64,000 nucleotides of DNA from Fenollaria timonensis (GTDB lineage: Bacteria > Bacillota > Clostridia > Tissierellales > Peptoniphilaceae): NCBI RefSeq assembly GCF_001457835.1, contig NZ_LN898229.1, positions 178,082-242,081 of the forward strand, read 5' to 3'. Shown here piece after piece: positions 45,901-53,150 of this stretch. The notes beneath the pieces were generated by a model. It saw nothing but the letters and a program-made list of their open reading frames with translations. It made no database searches and was not told the DNA's origin. The number at the start of each line of letters is the position of its first letter. The first letter of the stretch is position 1. The translations under genes and the position numbers were made by a program.

Positions 45901-47067
45901 ACCGATAAAGTCGTAGCGTTCACGCAAAGGGAGCTTGTCGTCTTGGTCATTGTAATCTGGTTTTTCAGTCCAAAATTGGATTACATAGTCTGCTTTAGGT
46001 TTATCTGTCCACTCTGCAGTAAAGGTAAGAGTTTCTGCAGGCATGGCATTTTTTATACCATCCTGGAATTTTCTACCTGCTTCAAAGTCTTCCTTATTAA
46101 TAAGAGTATCTTTAGAAAGAGTTTGTTTATTTCCAGCTTGGTCTATATAAGTTATATCTTTATTCACCTTCCAACCTTGTAACGTCGCTCCCAACTTTTT
46201 AATATCAAAGTTTAATTTTGGTATTGTTTGTCCATAGAATAATGTCATTCCTGGCAGTTCAGTTCCACCCTTGGAATCAAATTTCACATCATATATAGCA
46301 CGGTTGTAACGCATTTCTATTTCAAATTTAGCTGAATTTTGTGGAACTTGGGTTGTAAGCACATTAACTTCAGGAACATAGCCGTTGATTTTCTCTCCAG
46401 CTAAGGCCTTTATAGTGACAGATGTTCCTGTAACACCTGTTTGGGATGTGTAAATAAAGTCAGTATCTCCATCCCTATAACCATACTCTTCTAGATTTTC
46501 GAGCTTTTGAAAACTGTGTTTAATATTTATAGTTCCTTGCTTTGCCTTATAAAGATATGGATGTTTACCCTTTTTTTCGTTGCCATCTAAGTTTCCTTTT
46601 TCTGCGTTGTTTTTAATGTATTCATAATTTACAGTAAAGCTTGGTGTTGGCGAAGTATAGCCATCAATGTCTGGCAAATTTATTTTTTTCTTTATCTTAG
46701 ATTTTTCTTCGTCTGTTAGAACTTTTTGTCCTTCATTGCCATCTAAATCAGTATATGTGTATTCATCATCACCGACAGTAGCTATATAAGGCTGATAAGC
46801 AATGACTTCTTCATCATTTCTTGGAACCTTATAGTCTGCACGCATAGTGTAAAGCTTTGGCATATCAGGATTTTTTATAATATCCTCTGCTGGCTTCCCA
46901 TTGGTCTGTGCAACTGTCAAAGGTGTCTTGTTCAAGTCTTGAACTGAAGCTATTGCTGTCTTGTCATAATTCTTACTCTCAGCAAATACATTTACTGGTA
47001 CTGATGTTATGAGCATCATTGCCACGAGCACCAGTGTTAAGAATTTTTTCATTTTAAATGTTTTCAT
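39934..47067 (-). CDS. Giant SLH-domain surface protein with repeated modules (2377 residues)
   Basis: Signal peptide ~1-29. The N-terminal ~1200 residues contain beta-rich modules of the Listeria-Bacteroides/InlB B-repeat kind (YDVKFDSKGGTELPG, KVKIDPNGGRLADL, FKGWALDPSG). About 1400-2140 holds alternating repeats: one type beginning PDVPxxFVKVxVxTKE and ending in FW-W-Y motifs, another resembling Rib-type domains (DPDVSKPGMSEAKVKVEFKNG, DPDTSKEGYTTAKIQVVYDDG, KPDVSRPGVSTATIEVEYDDG). Three SLH motifs start at ~2148 (FRPYDGLRRSEAAQILANAL, FKPEGKITRAEWVATLRRF) and should bind secondary wall polymers. Role is probably adhesion or surface layer, by inference. Confidence 0.92.
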   Translation of the reverse strand: MKTFKMKKFLTLVLVAMMLITSVPVNVFAESKNYDKTAIASVQDLNKTPLTVAQTNGKPAEDIIKNPDMPKLYTMRADYKVPRNDEEVIAYQPYIATVGDDEYTYTDLDGNEGQKVLTDEEKSKIKKKINLPDIDGYTSPTPSFTVNYEYIKNNAEKGNLDGNEKKGKHPYLYKAKQGTINIKHSFQKLENLEEYGYRDGDTDFIYTSQTGVTGTSVTIKALAGEKINGYVPEVNVLTTQVPQNSAKFEIEMRYNRAIYDVKFDSKGGTELPGMTLFYGQTIPKLNFDIKKLGATLQGWKVNKDITYIDQAGNKQTLSKDTLINKEDFEAGRKFQDGIKNAMPAETLTFTAEWTDKPKADYVIQFWTEKPDYNDQDDKLPLRERYDFIGARRIDEADTGSTPDLTNLSIDGITFPDLNDGRLEKAQNNKEEFERYYFLNEDLTKKQNASKENPNVQKSVLSTGETVYNIYYDRRVYILYFTAANELAFENAGSFWPIITRDGKVIGKEGSPYKVDVRFNQSLDGIWPKDAEVSNLPPGSSDPEGDIGLIGWIINNNAGETVYRDTPPYRLSAEDFIDSQDVVGEGELEGFGHADEIPIKDGQTKTRDKYEISLGSTSLDVAVVHHIDIIKDDFNGKEQIDYDMSYWKSDTNAVEYAFILPHLQGFTLKQEQREAEWILEKPTDHSYRTINDLNNARNQKTPFRSDADKIKYIPKFPWGKKLFNGKNAYNYANYFRNKYKLKLNNDPKTVKNDSEYGDGNILDVPYEKPLKDLKLDTNHVPERPDWVPETWTFKGWALDPSGDNLVKEGDETKLHYDQVLFAKWAEPDTIWKVKIDPNGGRLADLSTKNISDESKELEKDGETHTYPEKVDGENTFNFVHKMILKEPKDATKNIIEPTRPGYNFAGWEFVRYTKDENGNDTEVVDTSYKDLYKVPEMYHFGNEVVGNVHLRAIWNKQDLVTVKAIHHFLNADYSEKSKEVQNLYNRRVGSYTTGLASRQGDEYLLVPQAEWEALENANADYKKYKEDTKRTNSYNQILKVEPEKIHNEQGDLVDNPNFDNNRFEFFYKPFKERVYEVNYLDQRGKDEVVDFMKKSKAAYQKIKIDTSMTPQDKSNAYKKLLADNKAAFKIIKEKYAIITNERVVNGKRHYDARNYRRIPGWVLNDKPQQQLFFDIYEDTDTFAGINESGLDEINFFYKDVRVIEVKNPEDPVPKGYVRVKFVAEEGGNFTDATDNEVKELYYDVIVGLKSDLLPVPEKLEEGEDKVEGKYYITPDAGKKFIKWDKEKLLNSNTTIDKNYTFTAYFDWSGIKVNELVKTESYKDPDGKWNNDFAPSLDELKAQVKWVNKDGSESDLPKDATVTIVDENGKELTQNDIYEKVKELGKFDSDELVRTVKFKAKVIFANNSIQDIEIPVKIYKNVYEGLTTGAMPKVLKDATAVGGDLADITGNYVKVTVNPTGKAGEKDSKIYYVNPKAWVEIPEIKLTDKEKEELGFTRWTSDNDDVNTKGEYIFEKDNVKQRYKFKKDTIIQPDFSKDVVEQEDPNKKPDVPNSFVKVVVTTKEDGIEKATENTKFERTFWVNPTKEVTIPVTNPTGDTVKDDKGNVVTDAAGKEIKWKFKEWSSPLTATFTGKETTITAKYEKTIPEPSVDASVVETYVGREPELGDYEKALKMMLDKTGLSFDENVSSFEIIKDPDVSKPGMSEAKVKVEFKNGQVKEVTVPVKVYDNIYPGDTNGDKTSGTPDNYVKVTVNPKAYDEDDQKIKVYYVNPLAKVTIPEILIKEEDKKEYGFKKWTTNNKEINLSNNDEIYDFTKEYQFTVDTEIYAFYEKNGEPEVNVEFESKEIVKNIGDKVSVKEYEDALIVPKDAEGKDIADVKGINILKDPDTSKEGYTTAKIQVVYDDGKTQELIVLVKVLPDYVEQTDPDKKPDVPENFVKVIVKTKEKVVKEDGTQEEVERATDETAFERTFWVNPSKEVTIDVNEPTGIKDITDNRTWNFDYWKVDAEDGTEYRTTITDQFRDETIILAKYTKDEVEKPSADDVITEEGVQPSKKDYLDKIDAPYGKTINDITIIKKPDVSRPGVSTATIEVEYDDGTKTLVDVKVFVQRKNDPRPSEPQIIYRDRIVEKEKIVEKIVKIKDNERLKEIRYMQGYNGKFRPYDGLRRSEAAQILANALKADGYAYDPFYPISYTDIGDSWYTEAVRIVSQAGVFQGYSDGTFKPEGKITRAEWVATLRRFQDLKKVSGNDMGLSMGHWATEEIEAAYQAGWLDVYTSGIATFDANAPITRQEVAAVSNKAFDRVLDKVYLQRNVKNMINYNDINPSMPLYEDILCASNTLLTDGRYYKANTIVMDNITFNIVTDDLLIYQKKFQYNVIR

Positions 47068-47131
47068 AATAAGCCCCTCTCCTTATCAATAATATCTATT
47101 CTGTAGTATAAATCTAACTACTCTATCTTGT

Positions 47132-47137
47132 ATTATA
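47132..47137 (-). promoter_or_regulatory. Extended -10 of the SLH protein gene
   Basis: Minus-strand TGGTATAAT, an extended -10, about 65 bases before the ATG at 47067; no good -35 is seen. The ribosome site is AAGGAGAGGGG. Confidence 0.45.
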
Positions 47138-47230
47138 CCACAAATTGTATGATAATAAACACATTTTCATCATCTTCTTGTAATAAATAAACAAACTTTG
47201 ATTACTATGATGCTCAAATAGATTTGAGCA

Positions 47231-47268
47231 TAAAGAAGCCCTCTCTACTCATATGAGTAAAGAAGGCT
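47231..47268 (-). terminator. Terminator of the GH73 glucosaminidase gene
   Basis: AGCC-TACTC / GAGTA-GGCT long imperfect hairpin (47237-47268), followed on the minus strand by TCTTTATG. Confidence 0.65.
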
Positions 47269-47289
47269 TTATGTCCTACTGCATTTATC

Positions 47290-49347
47290 TTATAAATTAA
47301 CTTTGTCTAACTCTTTTAGATTGTATTTGTCAATGATTTGCTTTAATTTCGCTGGATAGCTAGGGTCTGTCGCATAGCCGCATCTCTTGATTGCGTAGAC
47401 ACCTCTTTGGTCGTTGAACATAACTTTTCTAAATGGCGTATACCATTTCTTTGCGAAGAATAATTCAGTGTGATCTCTAAATGATTCGTCGGCCGATTTA
47501 TATGCTCTGAACTTATCGTCAACTGTGTATCTAACATTATTATAAACTTCAGTTGTAGTTATGGTTACGGTGCCATTGGAGGCGCTGCCCTTGATACCAA
47601 ATAGGTTATTCGAGAACTTTCCTGTGTACTTATCGACTGGCACTGATTGGCCCCAGCCTGATTCAAGTATTGCTTGCGCTGTAGTGATGGCGCCGCTTAG
47701 GTCTGTTCTTAAAAACTCGCGTCTAGCAATCTTTTTTGTGTAGTCCAAAAACTTGTCCTTAGCCATTAGTGGTTGTTTTGTATATATCTTTCCAGTGTAT
47801 ATCCTAAATTTAATGCTCTCGCCCTTGATAAAGGCGTCAATTTGATTGCCTGTTACGCTGATTTCATTCTCGCCTTCATCGTCTTTAGTGACGTTGTATC
47901 TAAACTTTTGGCCATAAGGCACGTTCTCAGCTATGGTCTTAGTCTTGCCTGTTCTAAGATTTTTGATGTAATAGTTTACGCTGTTGACTCCAACGTTTGA
48001 CACGGCATTCAAATCCACATACTTATGAACGATGCCGCCAGGAGCAACGCCTTCAAGTATAAGCTTCGAGTCTCCCTTGATCAAAACAAGTTTGTGTTCG
48101 CTCTCCATAGTCTTTCCACTCGCGTCTATGCATCTGACGAAGACTTCCTTTTGTCCCGCGTCGTTAATGTTCGGGAAGAACTTGCATGCGCCGTATGATT
48201 TTGACTCGATAACTGTTTCTTGTCCTGTCAATGGGTCTCTTAAAACATAATCAGTTCTCATTACATCGAAGTTTCTTTGCGCGTTAAGCGTAACTTGACC
48301 TGAGATGACGCCATCCTTCGGTACGCCTGTTATATTTAGATATGGATTTATGCTCATGGTGAAAGTCTTTGTCTCGCCAAAGTGCTCTCTGCCCAGTTCG
48401 TCAAAAGCCGATAGCATTATGGAGTAGCTGCCCGCATCTAAATAGCTTGGCTTGAATAAGAATTCTCCTTCTGGATCAAGATTGTCTTTCACTTCTGTCT
48501 TGCCCGTAGTTAAATTACTTATAGTCGCCTTCATCTTTGAAGCAATAAAGTTTATGTCAGGTGTAATCTTTAGTTCGTCTTGCACAAAGCCGCCACTCTC
48601 AACGCCTGAGTAAGTTACTCTTGGAAGTACGTTTAAGTTGACTTTGGCGCCTGCCGCATCAATTAGATTGCCATTTGCATCGTAAAGTGCAAGAACCAAT
48701 TTTTTATTTCCTTCATCCTTAAGGCTTGGTAAAAACTCAAGCGTCTCAGCAGCACTTGTCTTTACATCTTGTATATAGCCTTCGTTTTTGTCGTTTAATA
48801 GCAATAGCTTTGCCTTTGCAAAATTCTTATTTGTTACGAAAGAAAAATTCATCTTAGTATTTATTGTTTGATTTGGCATAAGTCCAACTATTGTAGTGTT
48901 CTCTTCAACTGGATTATAAGTAGATGAATCAATAGTAACCGTTGAGCTTGCTTTATCGTAGCCGACTCCTATATTCATAAGCTCAGCTATGGCTCTAAGC
49001 GGTAGATAAGTTTTACGATTAACAATGCAAGGCGCAACGTCAGTAAACTTAAGCGTTCCGTCACTATTGTCAATAATCTTTGAGTCGATATATAGCTTGA
49101 AGCTAGCGTTCTCGTCACTAACTGTAACGCTCTTTTCGTCGTTGTTCCAAAGAACTTCCTTACCTAAGGCTTCCCCGATGAAACGAAGTGGAACCAAAGT
49201 CCTTCTGTTCTTGACAATGGGGCTCGCGCTCTTTGTCACGTTGTTTCCGTCTATGATTAAGTTAAGTGATGCCGCCTTAGCGCCTGCATTCATAAGGCCT
49301 AGAAGCAGTATCGATAGTATAAATAAATTTCTAATTAGCTTTTTCAT
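47290..49347 (-). CDS. Secreted N-acetylglucosaminidase with stalk domains (GH73)
   Basis: 685 residues. Signal peptide ~1-25; a copper-amine-oxidase-N-type stalk domain (~28-130) with the paired motifs RRTLVPLRFIGEALG and RKTYLPLRAIAELM, commonly used for wall association; beta-rich repeats (~150-520); then a C-terminal glucosaminidase domain (~530-680) with AITTAQAILESGWGQS containing the catalytic Glu and NNLFGIKGSASNG. It should cut the glycan strands of peptidoglycan during growth or division. Monocistronic with a strong terminator. Confidence 0.9.
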   Translation of the reverse strand: MKKLIRNLFILSILLLGLMNAGAKAASLNLIIDGNNVTKSASPIVKNRRTLVPLRFIGEALGKEVLWNNDEKSVTVSDENASFKLYIDSKIIDNSDGTLKFTDVAPCIVNRKTYLPLRAIAELMNIGVGYDKASSTVTIDSSTYNPVEENTTIVGLMPNQTINTKMNFSFVTNKNFAKAKLLLLNDKNEGYIQDVKTSAAETLEFLPSLKDEGNKKLVLALYDANGNLIDAAGAKVNLNVLPRVTYSGVESGGFVQDELKITPDINFIASKMKATISNLTTGKTEVKDNLDPEGEFLFKPSYLDAGSYSIMLSAFDELGREHFGETKTFTMSINPYLNITGVPKDGVISGQVTLNAQRNFDVMRTDYVLRDPLTGQETVIESKSYGACKFFPNINDAGQKEVFVRCIDASGKTMESEHKLVLIKGDSKLILEGVAPGGIVHKYVDLNAVSNVGVNSVNYYIKNLRTGKTKTIAENVPYGQKFRYNVTKDDEGENEISVTGNQIDAFIKGESIKFRIYTGKIYTKQPLMAKDKFLDYTKKIARREFLRTDLSGAITTAQAILESGWGQSVPVDKYTGKFSNNLFGIKGSASNGTVTITTTEVYNNVRYTVDDKFRAYKSADESFRDHTELFFAKKWYTPFRKVMFNDQRGVYAIKRCGYATDPSYPAKLKQIIDKYNLKELDKVNL

Positions 49348-49501
49348 TTCTTCACCTCTTTTTTAATTATATCATAAAAATTTTTTCTTAGCAATTTTAA
49401 ATTATTATAATTTTTGTTTTAAATTTTATTATATGGGTATTAATTTAATGAAATAAATTGATGCAAACCACTCTATTAATTTTAAAAAGGAGGATGTTAA
49501 T

Positions 49502-49834
49502 ATGATGAAATCATTCCAAAGGTTTATCGCAATTTATATAATGAAGTGTTTTACATTTGAAATATTTAATAGTTTCATTTTTGGAAAAGTGGAAGATATA
49601 AGTACGATAATACAAATAATAAATGATAGGATTAATAATCCAAACGCCGTTCCTTTAGGTGACTCAGGATATCTTCACGCTGAAAGGCAACTTATATCTC
49701 CAATTCCCACTTTATCAATAATAGCTAATATACTTATGATAGCTTTTTATGTTGCTATGGCAAGAGAATTATATTTAATGTATAAGTATGGGAAAGATGA
49801 GTTGCAAGTAAAAAAAGAAAACGAAATTAAATAA
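49502..49834 (+). CDS. Small membrane protein, unknown function
   Basis: 110 residues with AAAGGAGG eight bases before the ATG. Two hydrophobic stretches (~8-27 and ~70-88) flank a polar loop containing NPNAVPLGDSGYLHAERQL; the C-terminal tail is Lys/Glu rich. No family is recognised. It is one of the few plus-strand host genes, and it is followed by a perfect terminator whose T8 tract was the ISL3 target. Confidence 0.65.
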   Translation: MMKSFQRFIAIYIMKCFTFEIFNSFIFGKVEDISTIIQIINDRINNPNAVPLGDSGYLHAERQLISPIPTLSIIANILMIAFYVAMARELYLMYKYGKDELQVKKENEIK

Positions 49835-49850
49835 TTACAATTTAAATTAA

Positions 49851-49898
49851 ATAGTCCAGTAAATCTACATAAAAGTAGTTTACTGGACTATTTTTTTT
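49851..49898 (+). terminator. Terminator whose T-tract is the ISL3 copy 3 target
   Basis: TAGTCCAGTAAA / TTTACTGGACTA stem (49851-49862 with 49879-49890; both arms extend inward by CTAC/GTAG), then T8 (49891-49898), which is also the left target duplication of ISL3 copy 3. Before insertion it separated two convergent genes. Confidence 0.88.
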
Positions 49899-51390
49899 GG
49901 CTGTATAATATCTATTGGGGAGTAAAACCTCAATAGATATTTTTTTGATAAAATTACAAAAAAAAGTTGCACTTGCACACATTTTATCCTATACTTAAAA
50001 TACCACTACAACATAGGAGGTGTGTACAAGTGCAAGAATATAATACCATAAATTTGCTAGCTTGTAAAGATGTAGTTGTTAACAATTTTAAAGAAGGTGA
50101 AAATGTAGTAGTTATAGAAGCACAGACAAAAAAGTTAAAAAGCTGCCCATACTGTGGTTCTAAACATATCTGGGTTCATGATCACAGAACTCAAAAGATA
50201 AAAGATACACAGATGCATGGTAAAAAATGCATAATAAACCTAAGAAAAACTAGGTACAACTGTAAGTGCTGCGGGAAAAGAATTGATAGCAAAACAGAAC
50301 TAGTAGCAAAGAAAATGACCATGACAAAAAGACTAGTAGCATCCATAGCTAGAGAGTTTAGAGAACTTTACTCAATAAAGTCAATATCAAGAAGATACTC
50401 AGTAAGCACATCAACAGTTACAAGAGTCCTATCTTACCTATCAGTAGAGAGAAAAAGTCTTCCAAAAGTACTTTTAATAGACGAGTTTAAAGGCGACAGC
50501 GGTTCATACAAGTATCAATGCTCACTTCTAGATGGCATAACACATGAAATCATAGACATAGTTAAAAGTAGGCAAGAAAATATTTTGTTTGAATACTTTA
50601 AAAACATACCAAAAGAAGAAAGAGAAAATGTAAAGATATTTGTTAGCGATATGTCAAAAACATTTAAAAACGTTAAAAACGCATACTTTAAAAACGCAGT
50701 ACACATAGCAGACAAATATCACTTCGTAAGACAAGTCTCTTGGAGCTTAGAAAACGTAAGAAAGAGAATACAAAAAGATACATCAGCAGAAATGAGAATA
50801 TACCTAAAAAGAAGTAAAAGCATACTTACAAAACCAATGCCAAAACTTAATGATGATCAAAAGCGAGAAGCAGCTCTAATGCTAGAGATAAGCGAAGAGC
50901 TAAGACTAGCATATGGCTTAAAAGAATCCTTCTATCAAGAAGTTCTAGTGCAGAAAAACAAAGAACAAGCACAATACAAGGTAAACGCATGGATAGACAT
51001 ATGTAAAAAATCAAAACTTAAAGAGTTTAAATCATGTATAACAGCCTTTACAAACTGGTCTGATGAAATTACAAACTCATTTGACTACAAACATTCAAAT
51101 GGAGCACTAGAAGGAAAACATACAAAGATAAAGACACTAAAAAGAAACAGCTTTGGTATGAGAAACTTCGAGAGGTTCAGAAAAAGAATAATGCTTTTAG
51201 ACTAAAATATATATATAAAACATCATAAAAACCTAATAAGCCTATATAGGTTTATTAGTCATGCAAAAATTACATAAATTTGTGTTATTTTAAGTATATA
51301 AATTAAAAACGTGCAAATGTTAGTTTTAACATAAAAAGAGAGACTTAAATCAATAAGTCTCCCCAATATTTGACATAGAGCCTTTTTTTT
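49891..51390 (+). mobile_element. ISL3-family insertion sequence, copy 3, with target duplication
   Basis: The element is 49899-51382 (1484 bp) with 8-bp duplications TTTTTTTT (49891-49898 and 51383-51390). Same structure and orientation as copies 1 and 2. Its right end supplies the present stop codon of the permease gene that runs in from the right. Confidence 0.96.
50030..51205 (+). CDS. ISL3-family transposase, copy 3
   Basis: 391 residues, identical in translation to copies 1 and 2, with the same GTG start and ribosome site. No disruption is seen, so it is expected to be functional. Confidence 0.95.
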   Translation: MQEYNTINLLACKDVVVNNFKEGENVVVIEAQTKKLKSCPYCGSKHIWVHDHRTQKIKDTQMHGKKCIINLRKTRYNCKCCGKRIDSKTELVAKKMTMTKRLVASIAREFRELYSIKSISRRYSVSTSTVTRVLSYLSVERKSLPKVLLIDEFKGDSGSYKYQCSLLDGITHEIIDIVKSRQENILFEYFKNIPKEERENVKIFVSDMSKTFKNVKNAYFKNAVHIADKYHFVRQVSWSLENVRKRIQKDTSAEMRIYLKRSKSILTKPMPKLNDDQKREAALMLEISEELRLAYGLKESFYQEVLVQKNKEQAQYKVNAWIDICKKSKLKEFKSCITAFTNWSDEITNSFDYKHSNGALEGKHTKIKTLKRNSFGMRNFERFRKRIMLLD

Positions 51391-52201
51391 GACTATATTT
51401 TGTACAATATAAAAAAAGTAAAATTACAAGATAGGGAATTAAGTCCAAGAGCTTGTAGTTAATGGCCGCCACGCTTTGAAAGGAGCCCGCAAGATAAGTA
51501 AAGACTGCGTAGACAAGGCTTGCGATTGGCGTTAGAGCTGGGTGTATGACTGAGAAGCCTTCAAGTGCCAAGCATATGTAGCCCACATTTTGTGAGATAT
51601 TCTCCGTAAAGTATGAAAAATACGATAGCGATAAGAAGCTTCCAACGAGCGCCGCAAAAACTGATGCAAAAAGAATCGCATCACGGCGCGCCCTAGCTAT
51701 ATTTAATTTTCTAAAGCTAGCTTTTTCTTCATCAAGGCCCACGGCTCTTAGCTCAAGCCCAGCCCTCGTCTTATATAGATATATATAATAGATAAGGCTT
51801 AGTACTAGACCCAAAACTATAAATATGTCGATGCCAAAGATTTTCAGATCAAAATTAACGTTGACCGAAGTCGACATAGCGAGGTCGCCCGCATACAGAT
51901 AAAGTATAAGGCCCGATAGACCGCGAAGAATGAGGTTCATCGCTATACCATAAACAATGTCTGAGACGCCTCTTCGCTTTGTTAGATAAACAAAAAATGT
52001 ATTTACCAATAGCGTTATGACTGTCGCGACCAATATTGTCAAGATAAATGAATGCGTTTCGCTATAGACCACAAGCGCCGTTATCGCCGAGATATTAACA
52101 AGGCCGTCTGCGTGTAAGAGACAAAGGCCGAGCATCCGCATCGAGTTGATGGCTAGACACAAAAGAAATATGCGTAAAAAAGCTCTAATAATTTCTGTCA
52201 T
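51350..52201 (-). CDS. BMP-type ABC transporter permease 2 (C-terminus altered by IS)
   Basis: 283 residues with about eight membrane helices, of the YufQ/BmpD type that pairs with BMP-family nucleoside-binding proteins; GIAMNLILRGLSGLILYLY and FSVIHPALTPIASLVYAVF are typical. The last ten residues (GSMSNIGETY) and the TGA are encoded inside ISL3 copy 3. Removing the element and one duplication brings a TAG directly after the Gln-Lys-Lys, so the original protein was about ten residues shorter. The tail lies after the last helix, so function may survive. It overlaps permease 1 by 17 bases. Confidence 0.88.
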   Translation of the reverse strand: MTEIIRAFLRIFLLCLAINSMRMLGLCLLHADGLVNISAITALVVYSETHSFILTILVATVITLLVNTFFVYLTKRRGVSDIVYGIAMNLILRGLSGLILYLYAGDLAMSTSVNVNFDLKIFGIDIFIVLGLVLSLIYYIYLYKTRAGLELRAVGLDEEKASFRKLNIARARRDAILFASVFAALVGSFLSLSYFSYFTENISQNVGYICLALEGFSVIHPALTPIASLVYAVFTYLAGSFQSVAAINYKLLDLIPYLVILLFLYCTKYSQKKGSMSNIGETY

Positions 52202-53150
52202 CGCGCGCCTCCAATATCGATATAAAAATCAGAACGCCTTGCATTAGGTACATCACAGACGAAACGAAGGAAAATTCGGTCTGCATGACAAGGCTTAATA
52301 GTCTTATGTATGTAATTAATATGGCTGGGTAGGCAAGTTTTTTAAAGTCGCCACGTGCTAGAAGCGTTACAGTTATCGCGTCAAAGCCGTAGCCCGTGAA
52401 GCTTTGAAGTGAAAAGCGATTGTAGTTTAAAAATAAATATAGAAAGGCTGCCACAGATGTTAGAAGCACAAGGCAAAGGTCTATCGTCCTCTTTTCTTTT
52501 TTTATCTCAGTTCCAGTCGAGATCAATATGCTTGGCGCGTCCTTGATTATTTTTAGCTTAGTTATGAGCGAGGTCTTTACTGCAAATATTATAAAGGCAA
52601 TGAGGCTCACTACGGCTATGGCAATGCCAAGCTTTATATCAAGGGCGAAAGCAAAGTCTTTTGTAACGGCTGAAGAAATATTTTCATCTGAGAAAAATGT
52701 ATAGACAAGATAATTTATCACACCTAAAATAAGGTAGTTAAAGATCAGTGATGAGATAATGAGTTTATTTCCATCGCCTCTTGAGACTTTTTTCGGCACT
52801 TGCCAAAGTAAATACAAAACTATTGGCACTAAAACTATAATTATAAAGAAATTTGCAAAGTAAATGGCTACTAGCGCCGATAAGAAGACCGCCATATGAA
52901 AGATGCCTTCAAGCGAAAAGTTCATCTCACCCATTGACAAGGAAAGATTCATCGCCACTGACAAAAGGCCGACTATGAGAAATTCTTTGATAAAACTAAG
53001 TCTATAGAATGGCGAGGCAAATGGTTTTGCGGCCGCCATGAGTATGTCATTTAGACTGATATTTGAGATTAAAGCGACTAAGACTAATGTTATAAGCATC
53101 AAAAAAGGATATAGCAAAATGAAATATCTCTTAAATGACTTTGATTTCAT
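52185..53150 (-). CDS. BMP-type ABC transporter permease 1
   Basis: 321 residues with about nine membrane helices, of the YufP/BmpC class (ALISNISLNDILMAAAKPFA and SLSMGEMNFSLEGIFHMAVF stretches; the second is the typical helix-loop with Gly and Phe). It forms the membrane channel together with permease 2. It overlaps the ATPase gene by 20 bases at its start. Substrate is probably nucleosides or bases, by analogy with BMP systems. Confidence 0.87.
   Translation of the reverse strand: MKSKSFKRYFILLYPFLMLITLVLVALISNISLNDILMAAAKPFASPFYRLSFIKEFLIVGLLSVAMNLSLSMGEMNFSLEGIFHMAVFLSALVAIYFANFFIIIVLVPIVLYLLWQVPKKVSRGDGNKLIISSLIFNYLILGVINYLVYTFFSDENISSAVTKDFAFALDIKLGIAIAVVSLIAFIIFAVKTSLITKLKIIKDAPSILISTGTEIKKEKRTIDLCLVLLTSVAAFLYLFLNYNRFSLQSFTGYGFDAITVTLLARGDFKKLAYPAILITYIRLLSLVMQTEFSFVSSVMYLMQGVLIFISILEARDDRNY

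Noticed and set aside
39934-47067. Plus-strand frames opposite the SLH protein gene
   Set aside because: These are shadows of the coding strand with hydrophobic nonsense translations; no start sites.
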